Source of the DNA: Candidatus Omnitrophota bacterium
GTDB lineage: Bacteria > Omnitrophota > Gorgyraeia > Duberdicusellales > Duberdicusellaceae
Assembly: GCA_015486615.1 (NCBI GenBank)
Contig: WFRI01000029.1
Coordinates: 1-6,908, forward strand
Direction: 5' to 3'
Length of the DNA: 6,908 nt
A model generated the notes under the pieces. The model had not been told where the DNA came from and did not search any database. It was given only the letters and a program-made list of their open reading frames with translations. The stretch's first letter is position 1. Each line of letters opens with the position of its first letter. Position numbers and translations under genes: made by a program. Of the stretch, positions 1 to 6,908 are shown piece after piece.

Positions 1-2
1 AG

Positions 3-275
3 AATATCTATAACGATATAAAACTTCTTATTTCCAATAGAATTATTTTAAAGGGAATAAATTTAACACGTTCTTTGCCTGTTTTCAGCTATGAAGATCA
101 GTCACAGTTTATTATGGAAAAAACCGCTAAAAATCTTATCCGTTATCCACACATTTATAGAAATGTTATATATGATGTCAATAGTAGCAGCAGTATAAAA
201 GATAGAAAAGATAATCCTGCAACTCTTAAAGAGTTAGGTGTGGTTTTTGATTGGAATAGGGATTTGACACATCTT
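3..275 (+). other. N-terminal visible segment: end of an unidentified module plus SSSS spacer
   Basis: Residues 1-91 precede the HMGL-like domain. The first 60 residues are mixed hydrophobic and basic, and match nothing I recognise; they are probably the C-terminal end of a module that starts upstream of the window. A serine tract SSSS follows at residues 61-64 (bases 183-194, codons AGT AGC AGC AGT). After a short charged stretch (KDRKDNP), the HMGL-like domain starts near residue 92. The Ser tract sits where a module boundary would be expected, like the tracts further along. Confidence 0.55.
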
Positions 276-3200
276 CAAGAAAATATTCTATTTTGCTCCG
301 AGACTCTAAGAGACGGCTTGCAAGACCCAACATTGAAAAAACAACCTTCTGTTGAAGTGAAAAAGAAAATAATAGCAATGGAAGCGAAATTAGGGGTAAA
401 GGCCTTTAATTTGGGTTTTCCTGCAAAGGGCAGGGCTGAATCGTATATCAATGAAATAATAGAGATAGCTTCTTTTGTAAGAGAAATGGGAATAGATATT
501 ATTCCATTCTGTCTTGCGCGCCTTCATTCTGGCGATCTTGAAAATATAGCAATGATATCTGATAAATCCGGGATAGAGATTTATCCGTTTTTATTTTATC
601 CTGTGTCAAAAGTTCGGTTTATTTGTAATAACTGGGATTGGAATATTGTAGAGGATAAATTCAATGAAGCTTGGGAAAAAGCTTTTTGTCTGGGATTAAA
701 AGTCTGGCGAGTTGGATTTGAAGATGCCAGCAGGGCTGAAAAATCTGATTTGATTAAAGCTATTTCCCTTGTTAAAGGCAAAAATATAGATAATTTAGTT
801 TTTGCTGACAGTGTTGGAACGCTTCTTCCTAATGGGGTCAAATCATTAATATCTTTTGTGGTGGAAGAGATTAAAGGTGCCTTTGGAATTTGTCTCCATG
901 CCCACAATGATTTGGGTTTTGCTGTGGCGAATTCTTTGGCGGCGATAAACGCTGGAGCTGATATGATTGATGTAACCGGACTTGGCATAGGCGAACGTGC
1001 TGGAAACGCTGACTTGGTTATTCTGTTGTCAGCGTTAAGACACCAGGGTTTTCAAATTAATCTAGAAACAGTAGGAAAATATGCTGAGTTCATATCTAAG
1101 AACTTAGGTTTAAATTTACCAGGAGGATATCCTGTTGTTGGTAAAAATGTTTTTGTCCAACATAGTGGTATCCATACAGATGCTATTCTAAAAGCTGTAT
1201 CCAAAGGATTTCCTGGAGATGAGATATACTCTGTTTTTTCTCCAAGAATTGTTGGCAGAAAAGAGAAATATTTTATTTCTCCTCAAAGTGGTAAATCTAC
1301 TGTTTTGAGATTGTTTGAGGAAATAAAAATAGATAAAGCTATGGACACTGTATTGATAAATAATGCTATTGAGCTTTTATTGCAAATTGCGCGTGAAGAA
1401 AATAGGATAATTTCCCCTCCAGATATAATCCCTATCCTCAAAGAACACGGCATAGATTTCAGCAATTCCTCATCCAGCATATCCTTAATAGAGAATGGCA
1501 ATAGTAGTAGCAGCAGCGCAATAAAAAAAGATAATTACAGCGGTTTTAGGGCGTCTTTGGAGCTATTCAGGGTATTATCAGATAAAGTAGAGGAAGAGAT
1601 TAAAAGCAGTTTTGCGTATCTGCTGGAAATTGATATGTCAAGATTATCTTCTTCCGCCCTAACCAGCAGTTACTCTGACTTTCGCCTGCCGTTATTATAT
1701 TGGAATTGCCCCGATAGTTCTTCCAGCGCATCATCTGCGGTGAATATAGCAAAGCCGCAGAATGGAAACGGTTATGTTTTCCCGCAGGCCGCGGCTCGTC
1801 GGGGCTTCCCTGCCCGGGGTTGTCCGGGTATGCCCTCCGTCAGCGCCTCCAGTGCGGTTTTGGTATTTAGTTGCAATAGAGCTGAGGGGATTTTTGTCCT
1901 TACCGATAGCCAGATAAAGTCATCCTCGGCGGTTTCAGCAGGCGCGCCGGCCTTGTCCGTGCGGGAGAAAAAGTTTATTATGGGCTTTTTAGATGAGCTC
2001 AAGCCGAATATCGAAGATTTAAGGCAGGTATATTTAAAGGCAAGACAGGGAGGGGAGATTGGTATAGAAACGATTAAGAAGGCAGGCGAGAATTATAAAA
2101 GCGTAGCAGAAAGCCGCGGTGGATGGATTAGAGAAAGTAACGAGGAATTTTATGCATTCACATCCTTAACTGACCATTTTGGAAATATGCTTCATTCTCT
2201 GATTGGTTTTGTTTATCTCTTTGAAGATGTAAAAAATAATAAACCTCCCGCGCAGAAAAATAAGGAAATGATTATTAAAAAATTGGGAGCATTGCTTATT
2301 TTATACCGCGGCTGGAGGCTAATAGCAGGGGGTGCAGAGACAATACCAGTGGATTTCGAGATATCGCGGGTTGATTTTATAAATACTATTGGCGGATTGA
2401 TTAAGGAAAGAATGCTTCTTGTCTCCCGAATGCTATGGCATGGGGCTGTCGGTCCGGTCAATTTAAGCTCATTCTTAAATAGTATTTATGGCGATATTGG
2501 TAGTATTCAGTCCTTCCTCGGCTTTATAGAAGATGATGCCCGCCTAAGACGGTTAAATAATTATTTTAATAATCTGGATAGTCTTTTTAGAGAACAACGC
2601 TCCATAGTTAAAGAGGCCAGGACGAAGGGCGAGTCTCTGCTAATAGAAAAGGTTGAATTCTATCTTAATGTGTATGCGTCTTTGGGGAACGGGCTTGTTC
2701 AATATCTAAAAGATATTTTAACTGCGGTTAATGAGATAGAAGAAAAGTATGCGCAAGACAGGCGTTTTTTAAGCAAAGCAATCTATGCAGTGTCTCTGCG
2801 GAGATTATTAAAAGATATCCCGAAGGTAGTGGAATTTATTGAGTTTTATCTTTTAAGGTTTGCCTTTTCTGAGCTGAATAAAAATGAAACTGTAGAACTT
2901 ACATCTTTTATTAAGGATATTTGCGGGCATAAAGTAAAAGATTCACATTTGTCAGATAAAATACCTGCTGTAGAAATTCACAGCCACCATAAAGAGGTCC
3001 GGATTAAAGGGATTGATAAATATGCCCTGAAGTCAGCGTTTTTACGCTACATCTCTAACGGAGTGCATTTAGGCATAAGGAATATCTATATTGATATAAC
3101 TAAGGATAGTAATTGGGTAAGGATTATCATTCAGGACGACGGAAAGGGTATAGAGGAGGGGTTATTAGAACCGGAAAATGCCTTTGGCAGAGAGAGGCAA

Positions 3201-6200
3201 AAAGTTTACGGCTACGGAGTTACAATAAGGAGGAGAGAGGGTGGAACAGGCATGGGGTTGTGTTTCAGCGGGCACCTGTTGTGGATGATGGGAGGAAGGT
3301 TTTCGGCAGACAACGAAAGTCCCTACGGCGGGGCGAGGTTTATACTTGATCTGCCTGCTGAGAAACAAGACTTTGCCGTTGTGGAAAGCAGTAAGGAAAG
3401 CGGTTCTTCCTCCAGCACAGTTAGAAAACAAAGAGTCGGGCAGTATAAAAAGGATAAAGACTTTCATTATCGCACATTGGAAGATTTGATAGGTTACCTG
3501 CGAAATAAAAAGCAAAAGGCGAAAGCCGCCGGATTAGATGACAGGCCAGAGGATAAAAGGAGCATAGGGCAGGAGATAGAGAAGATATTAGAAGAAATAT
3601 TTGCCGATTTTGAAGAGAAGGAAAAGGTAATCGGACTGTTTAAAGGCTATATTATGGATAGTTTAAAAGGCGATATACCTGAAAGGGTGATAAGGGGCAA
3701 ACTTAAGAGGGGATTATGGGAACAATATAAAGGAAAGGAGCCGGTGAGAATAATTAGCAATATATTGACTATAGAGAAGATAACATTCATTCCTGGTGAT
3801 ATAAAGCAATACATAACCTCTCAGGCAAAAAGAGAAGAGAAGATATGGAAATACTTCTTTAAAAAGGTAAAAGAAGGCAATAATGGCAAAGAGCAGATAG
3901 AATTGGTTGTAATAGGCTGGCTAAGGAAATCTGGAATAATACATAGAAAGGTTGAAATAGGCGAAGAGTATGATTATTTGAGGAGTTTTAAATCCCTGGT
4001 TGAAAAAACAGAGGCAGGATTTGAAGATGAAACAACAAAGGCTATGTATAAGAGGTGCTTGCTGTCGGCATATAAACAGGAGCGGGACGAAGAATACCTG
4101 CGCGGAGTGATAGGCCTTAACCTCAGTAAAGGCACTGAGAGCGAGGCCTTTGGAATACTGCTTGCTGTTATGAGCAAACTATCATCGCAGGGGCGCTATT
4201 CTGTTGAAAAGAACAGACATTTCGAAATAACTGCCGCAAAAGACGCAGGTTTTGAAGGAAAAGCGAGGAAGCCATTAATCAAAGATGCAGGCCTTATATC
4301 AAGGGTAAGGAATATTATTGGCGGAGTAGAGATGTCTATGGATGAGTTGGATGATTTTGTGGCAAGGGAAATACAGGATGCAGTCCTTGTCAAAGTTGCT
4401 GAACTAATAAGAGAGGGAGCTTCAGCAGAAGATATCAGTGAATTCTTTGCAAGACAGAGACAGGTGAAATTAGAGGAAGCAGATAGGCAAAACCAGCCCA
4501 ACGGCCTGTATATGCAGGAATTATATCTACCGTTAGATAGAGAGATAATTCCTATAGGCGCAGATGAAAAAGAGATAATCACGGCCATCAGTAAGGTAAC
4601 AAAGGATTTTAGTGATACACAGGAAAGCCTAAATAAAATATCGAAAGGCAAAGCCTTATCCTTAAAGGAAAGTCTGGAAGAATATCTATATGCCCGCAGG
4701 GAAGATAAAACCCTGGCAGCAGTGGACAACGAACAGCCGTATTTGTGGCTGGGCAGTTACTTAGAAGAGGCAGGGTTCATAGGCAAGAATGAGCTAAAGG
4801 CCTTTCAGGTAAGAATAGATGATATAGATAAAATATCATGGGGGAAATTAGAGCCTATAATGGATGCGATTAAATCTGCTCAGAAAGGGATAAACGATGT
4901 AATTATTACATTAATGGACCCTCACTACCTAATGCATATGCTGCCGCTTCAGCAGGATGCGTTTTTAAAGATATTGCCATATCTGATAATAGAGGCAAAA
5001 GGCATAGAAAAGAACAAAAAGATATACGAAAACCTGCGTGATTTAATTATCTACTTAGATGAATACTACTTAGGCAGGCAGGGATACCGGCCAGACAAGC
5101 AATACAAAGGCCTAACTATAACAACAGACAACGATATTTTTGCCAAGAGCTATTGCATGGCGCGCAGAAAAGGCAGATTAGAGATAGATGATTTCTATGT
5201 ATGGCTATTGGAGGAAGCAAAGGCAAGGGCAAAGAATGACAGCTGGTATAAGCAGTATTTGGAAGAAGAGACAGCCATAAAGAAGAGCCAAAGGAAAAAG
5301 ATAAAAAGGATAAGTAAACTAAGCGCAAAAGAGTATAAAAATACTGTAAAGGTCATTTGTTCCTTAAAAGGAAATGATTTAAGGGATGTGTTGAGCAGGT
5401 ATAAAGACATAATCAAGACCGTTGGATTTGAGATAGAGGCGGTTTTAGAGGAAGGCCAAGATTTAAGAGAGGCAGTTAACTATTATGACAAGCTTCTCGA
5501 AAGACATAATCTAAATTGGATTGCCAAAAAAGAAGAAGAAGACCAACTGGAGATAGAAATCCCTCCGATTGATACATCTTCGCCGAAAGAAATAGAAAAA
5601 TTTATTAAAGGAATAGATATATTAAATGACTCAGTGGGATATGAAAATAGCAGGATAAAATATCTGGGGGCACTGCACATGCATTTTGACAGAAACAGCA
5701 TCCGCGGAAAAGAGACCAAATTTGCCCGGCTAATAAAGGGATACGAGGCACTATGGCACAGGATTGGAGGAAGAGGGGACTTGCTAATATTGAGGGATGA
5801 TACTTTACCTTTAGATTTTCATGATAACTTTATATTTGAGAGATTCAAAATTAATCAACGCAGGGCAATCCGCTTTACAAACAATACAGTAGAGATAAGG
5901 TTCTGTTCTCTGCCCAAATACAGGGGAGAAGAGAGAATAGATATAAATACCTTTGCAGATATTGTCAATATAATATGCGGGGCGCTTAAGGCGGTTAGGG
6001 AAAGGCCTGAGCAGTTCAATCTGATAGAGATGGGACTGCCATTTTTATTAAGGAGAGGCCTTTACAATGAGAATGCTCCCGGGATGAGGGAACACGAAAG
6101 CAGGGTGATAGACTTTGTGTTTGGGAATGATTTAGATGCGAAAGAGGCCTTTATCAGGCAGTTTTACAGGCGCGGCAATAAATATAAAATTATAGCCAAT

Positions 6201-6908
6201 AAGGATTACACGCCTGTTGATAATGAAACTATAAAAAGAATATATAAAAATTTATGGCTTGAAAATATTTATCATCTGCATAAGAAAGAAAACGGTTTTG
6301 CTGGAAATATAAGAGAAAAATTAATAAAAGATATGGCAGAAAACAGAAGTTTTGAAGAAGGGATAAAAAATGTGATAGGGCTTTTGGTGAATGAAGTTAA
6401 GTTGAATAAAGAAGAAATCATTAATCTGATGCGGTCGATAGAAGAAAATAACTGGCAGGAGTACGAAAAAAAGCAGTTTATTAATATCCTGCTATATATA
6501 GACAACAAAAAGGGAGCTGTCTTAGATAAAGGGATAAAGGCTAAATTATACAAGCATTTGCTGGTTACCAATCTCAGGAAGGCTATTGTAAATGATGTCC
6601 CTCTCTTTGTAATAGAGAATATGTTGGAAGATAAAAATATTCGCAGAGAGATATTAAAGGATATAACTATTACAACAATAAAGCGGATGTTGAAGGACTA
6701 CAATTGGCAGACAAGGGATTTAGGCGCTTATCTGGCAAGGTATTACGGCTTAGAGGGCGCAAGGCTGCTGCTTGAACGTGCCAGAGAGGAATATAGCTGT
6801 GGTGCATGGACAACTATAAAAGAGTCATTGGATATACTTCTATCAGATGAAAATATCCGCAGGGAAGCATTAGAAAACATAGACACCATAGAAGTAAAGC
6901 GGATGTTG
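3..6908 (+). CDS. Giant multidomain protein (internal fragment): HMGL-like + GHKL ATPase + amidoligase-like modules
   Basis: One frame stays open for 2302 codons, from base 3 to the last base. It enters and leaves the window without a start or stop, so the full protein is longer than 2302 residues. The order is: unidentified tail (1-91), DRE-TIM/HMGL-like domain (92-486), Ser/Ala-rich linker (487-654), helical kinase-like region (655-988), GHKL ATP-binding domain (989-1119), Ser tract (1135-1138), unrecognised helical region (1139-1802), amidoligase-like domain (1803-2002), and a helical C-terminal part with a 72-residue repeat (2003-2302). Domain motifs in one continuous frame across the window argue against frameshifts or assembly joins. 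I see no signal peptide or clear membrane segment, so a cytoplasmic location is the simplest inference. No single gene name fits. Giant proteins of this kind are known in Omnitrophota; assignment to that phylum is inference. The reading frame is near certain; functions are graded per domain. Confidence 0.95.
276..1460 (+). other. DRE-TIM (HMGL-like) domain, isopropylmalate/homocitrate-synthase type
   Basis: Residues 92-486 look like a full pyruvate-carboxyltransferase/HMGL-like TIM barrel plus its C-terminal subdomain. Visible motifs in family order are SETLRDGLQDP (99-109), EDASR (240-244), DSVGT (269-273), HAHNDLG (299-305), GIGERAGN (328-335) and QHSGIHTDAILK (386-397). The expected divalent-metal ligands are present: D104, H299, H301 and N335. 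GERAGN and SGIH are typical of the Claisen-condensing branch (2-isopropylmalate, homocitrate, citramalate synthases), which joins acetyl-CoA to a 2-oxoacid. RDGLQ resembles HMG-CoA lyase, but the lyase catalytic Cys loop is absent. The usual HESGIH is QHSGIH here, and the family S-x-H motif near residue 204 reads SKVR. No LeuA-type regulatory domain follows; a Ser-rich linker does. Family assignment is firm. Substrate is unknown, and activity is plausible but unproven. Confidence 0.9.
1461..1646 (+). other. Ser-tract linker after the HMGL-like domain
   Basis: Residues 487-548 contain SSSS at 489-492 and SSSSS at 501-505, separated by a short stretch, then about 40 residues of amphipathic helix-like sequence. 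The two tracts lie immediately after the last HMGL-like residues, marking a domain boundary. Serines are written with both TCN codons (bases 1467-1475) and AGY codons (1476-1478, 1503-1517), so this is not a simple slipped DNA repeat. Confidence 0.75.
1647..1964 (+). other. Ser/Ala-rich linker with repeated SSAV motifs
   Basis: Residues 549-654 are low in complexity and rich in Ser, Ala, Gly and Pro. Repeated short motifs are SSSA at 549-552, SSSSASSAV at 572-580, SASSAV at 614-619 and SSSAV at 640-644. The three SSAV copies end at bases 1742, 1859 and 1934 and use different synonymous codons, so the peptide rather than the DNA recurs. Short segments with some hydrophobic content lie between them, so the region may include a degraded or small domain. 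It separates the HMGL-like module from the kinase-like module and is probably flexible. A role as a processing site is speculative. Confidence 0.7.
1781..1850 (+). repeat. GC-rich in-frame island with inverted repeats (possible inserted palindromic element)
   Basis: By hand count, 54 of these 70 bases (77%) are G or C, against a visibly AT-rich gene on both sides. It contains the perfect palindrome gccgcggc (1788-1795) and a hairpin with stem cccgg (1813-1817) / ccggg (1824-1828) around a 6-base loop. The frame is kept, and it encodes an Ala/Arg/Gly/Pro-rich stretch (around 594-611, including AAARRG and PARG) unlike the rest of the protein. It lies between two SSAV motifs. A second short GC-rich patch lies at 1941-1965 (21 of 25 bases). 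It resembles in-frame palindromic elements known in other bacteria, but I see only one copy, so mobility is inference. Confidence 0.45.
1965..2966 (+). other. Helical region preceding the GHKL domain; degenerate dimerisation/phosphoacceptor-like segments
   Basis: Residues 655-988 are predicted by eye to be mostly helical, in the place where histidine kinases carry the dimerisation and phosphoacceptor (HisKA/dHp) helices. Two segments look like H-boxes. The first, DHFGNMLHSLIG at 724-735, resembles the HDFNNLL type of hybrid kinases with the H and D order swapped. The second, WHGAVGPV at 812-819, keeps the H...P spacing of a classical H-box (H813, P818) but has none of the usual E-L-R residues. 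Further amphipathic helices run to 988. No PAS, HAMP, GAF or membrane segment is apparent, so any input signal is unknown. Phosphotransfer by either histidine is unproven. Confidence 0.5.
2967..3359 (+). other. GHKL (HATPase_c) ATP-binding domain, histidine-kinase-like
   Basis: Residues 989-1119 show the Bergerat-fold motifs in order. The N-box lies around N1019 (AFLRYISNG), the G1 box is DDGKGI (1045-1050, ATP-contacting D1046), an F-box-like AFGR lies at 1060-1063, and the G2 box is GGTGMGL (1080-1086). The last strand, GGARFILDLP (1109-1118), matches the end of histidine-kinase catalytic domains. All main ATP/Mg-binding positions appear intact except that the acidic residue commonly next to the N-box Asn is not obvious. 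ATP binding is therefore likely. No receiver domain follows within the window. The domain is embedded between an enzyme and unrecognised modules, which is unusual for a two-component kinase. Confidence 0.88.
3405..3416 (+). other. SSSS tract after the GHKL domain
   Basis: Residues 1135-1138 are four serines (TCT TCC TCC AGC) in the context ESGSSSSTV, sixteen residues after the end of the GHKL domain. It repeats the pattern of a Ser tract at a module boundary and is the last such tract in the window. The sequence after it is markedly more charged. Confidence 0.7.
3417..5408 (+). other. Long charged helical region of unknown function
   Basis: Residues 1139-1802 match no family I recognise. The sequence is dominated by Lys, Glu, Arg, Ile and Leu in helix-like patterns, with few Gly/Pro breaks, and has no transmembrane-like run. 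Its start (1141-1220) is strongly charged and could form coiled coil. A small winged-helix-like or all-helical subdomain is possible around 1300-1340. A motif-poor stretch with HYLMHML occurs near 1642-1648. The + strand is strongly purine-rich here: 49 of 60 bases at 5281-5340. There is no Ser tract, so the region may belong structurally to the amidoligase-like domain after it, or hold several small modules. I assign no function. Confidence 0.5.
5409..6008 (+). other. Amidoligase-like domain (glutamine-synthetase fold), putative
   Basis: Residues 1803-2002 show, in order, the hallmarks I associate with the Amidoligase_2 / COOH-NH2 ligase family: a first strand GFEIE (1808-1812), W1839 followed by an acidic run, the strand LEIEIPP (1849-1855) equivalent to the family E-[IV]-x-x-PP motif, LHMHFD (1891-1896) equivalent to GLHVHV, and TVEIRF (1962-1967) equivalent to TxEFR, followed by a helix (about 1980-1998). 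Order and spacing of roughly 200 residues fit a full domain. Family members form amide or isopeptide bonds using ATP, often with peptide or cell-wall substrates. The family D-x-S motif after the Trp is not clear. This is motif recognition without a profile search. A decayed copy with only the fold remaining is possible. Confidence 0.6.
6624..6692 (+). repeat. 72-residue-period protein repeat, copy 1
   Basis: Residues 2208-2230 (LEDKNIRREIL...IKRML) align without gaps to residues 2280-2302, with 13 of 23 identities. The copies are exactly 216 bases apart, and aagcggatgttg is identical in both (6681-6692 and 6897-6908). Synonymous and non-synonymous drift elsewhere shows this is an old duplication. 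An NWQ motif follows this copy (2234-2237 area) and a similar NNWQ lies 84 residues earlier, hinting at an older, degenerate unit upstream. Confidence 0.7.
6840..6908 (+). repeat. 72-residue-period protein repeat, copy 2 (cut by window end)
   Basis: Residues 2280-2302 (LSDENIRREAL...VKRML) repeat residues 2208-2230 at a spacing of exactly 72 residues. The window ends at the last matching residue, so the rest of the unit and any further copies lie outside. Confidence 0.7.

Larger units (their letters stand above)
6009..6908 (+). other. Helical C-terminal segment, unrecognised, running off the window
   Basis: Residues 2003-2302 follow the amidoligase-like domain. The first part (2003-2070) has conserved-looking Arg, His and Phe residues (for example REHESRVIDFVF) and could be the C-terminal subdomain of the ligase. 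From about 2070 the sequence becomes a series of short amphipathic helices with recurring Asn-Trp-Gln and I-R-R-E patterns, resembling helical solenoid repeats. The frame continues past the last base. No function is assigned. Confidence 0.45.

Noticed and set aside
372..420. Possible internal start (ATG) making the HMGL-like enzyme a separate gene
   Set aside because: The RDGLQ metal-binding motif lies upstream at 309-323 in the same open frame. No stop or clear ribosome-binding site separates the modules, so one continuous product is the simpler reading.
1467..1517. Serine tracts as simple trinucleotide slippage repeats
   Set aside because: The tracts mix TCA, TCC, AGC and AGT, not one repeated triplet, and other tracts in the gene use different mixes.
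1941..1952. ggcgcgccggcc looks like stacked rare-cutter restriction sites, as in a cloning join
   Set aside because: The reading frame and the SSAV-type linker continue across it, no vector sequence is visible, and a similar GC-rich patch lies nearby at 1781-1850; natural origin is more likely.
3113..3349. Small + strand open frame overlapping the GHKL domain
   Set aside because: It is in a different frame from the clear G1 and G2 boxes and encodes a basic, low-information peptide; it is a shadow of the large gene.
4196..4729. Open frame of 177 codons on the minus strand, rich in serine
   Set aside because: It lies fully antisense to the long + frame and shows no domain motif. Its Ser/Leu/Ile-rich make-up is what antisense reading of purine-rich Lys/Glu codons gives. 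The same applies to the other minus-strand frames, such as 596-988, 3165-3515 and 6272-6571.
1..6908. Search for tRNA, rRNA, CRISPR, terminators, promoters and transposases
   Set aside because: All of the window is coding on the + strand; I saw no spaced direct repeats, no terminator hairpin followed by a T-run, and no conserved RNA segment.

Overview
The whole window lies inside one very large protein-coding gene on the + strand. Reading from base 3 (codon starts at multiples of 3), I found no stop codon to base 6908. That gives 2302 consecutive codons with neither a start nor a terminator in view, so the window is an internal slice of a giant gene. There is no intergenic space, and I see no RNA gene, promoter, terminator, CRISPR array or transposase. 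Residue numbers below are window numbers (residue = codon start / 3).

The protein is a string of unrelated modules joined by serine tracts. Residues 1-91 are the tail of an unidentified module, with SSSS at 61-64. Residues 92-486 form a near-complete DRE-TIM (HMGL-like) domain of the isopropylmalate/homocitrate synthase type, with metal and active-site motifs kept. Residues 487-654 form a long Ser/Ala-rich linker with three SSAV-type motifs and a very GC-rich in-frame island. Residues 655-988 are a helical region with degenerate histidine-kinase H-box candidates. Residues 989-1119 are a well-conserved GHKL (HATPase_c) ATP-binding domain, followed by another SSSS tract at 1135-1138. Residues 1139-1802 are charged, helical and unrecognised. 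Residues 1803-2002 carry the ordered motifs of an amidoligase-like (glutamine-synthetase-fold) domain. Residues 2003-2302 are helical and end in a 72-residue-period repeat that runs off the edge.

The organism is probably an uncultivated bacterium of the Omnitrophota (OP3) type. This is inference: giant multidomain proteins are established for that phylum, and from memory SSSS/SSAV insertions are common in its proteins. The DNA is moderately AT-rich, uses many ATA/AGG/AGA codons, and uses TGG but never in-frame TGA, consistent with a standard code.

Functionally, a carbon-carbon bond-forming aldolase-type enzyme, a histidine-kinase-like ATPase and an amide/peptide-bond-forming ligase share one polypeptide. 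Whether they cooperate, or are released from one another at the Ser-rich linkers, cannot be decided from sequence. The architecture is the main point of interest.
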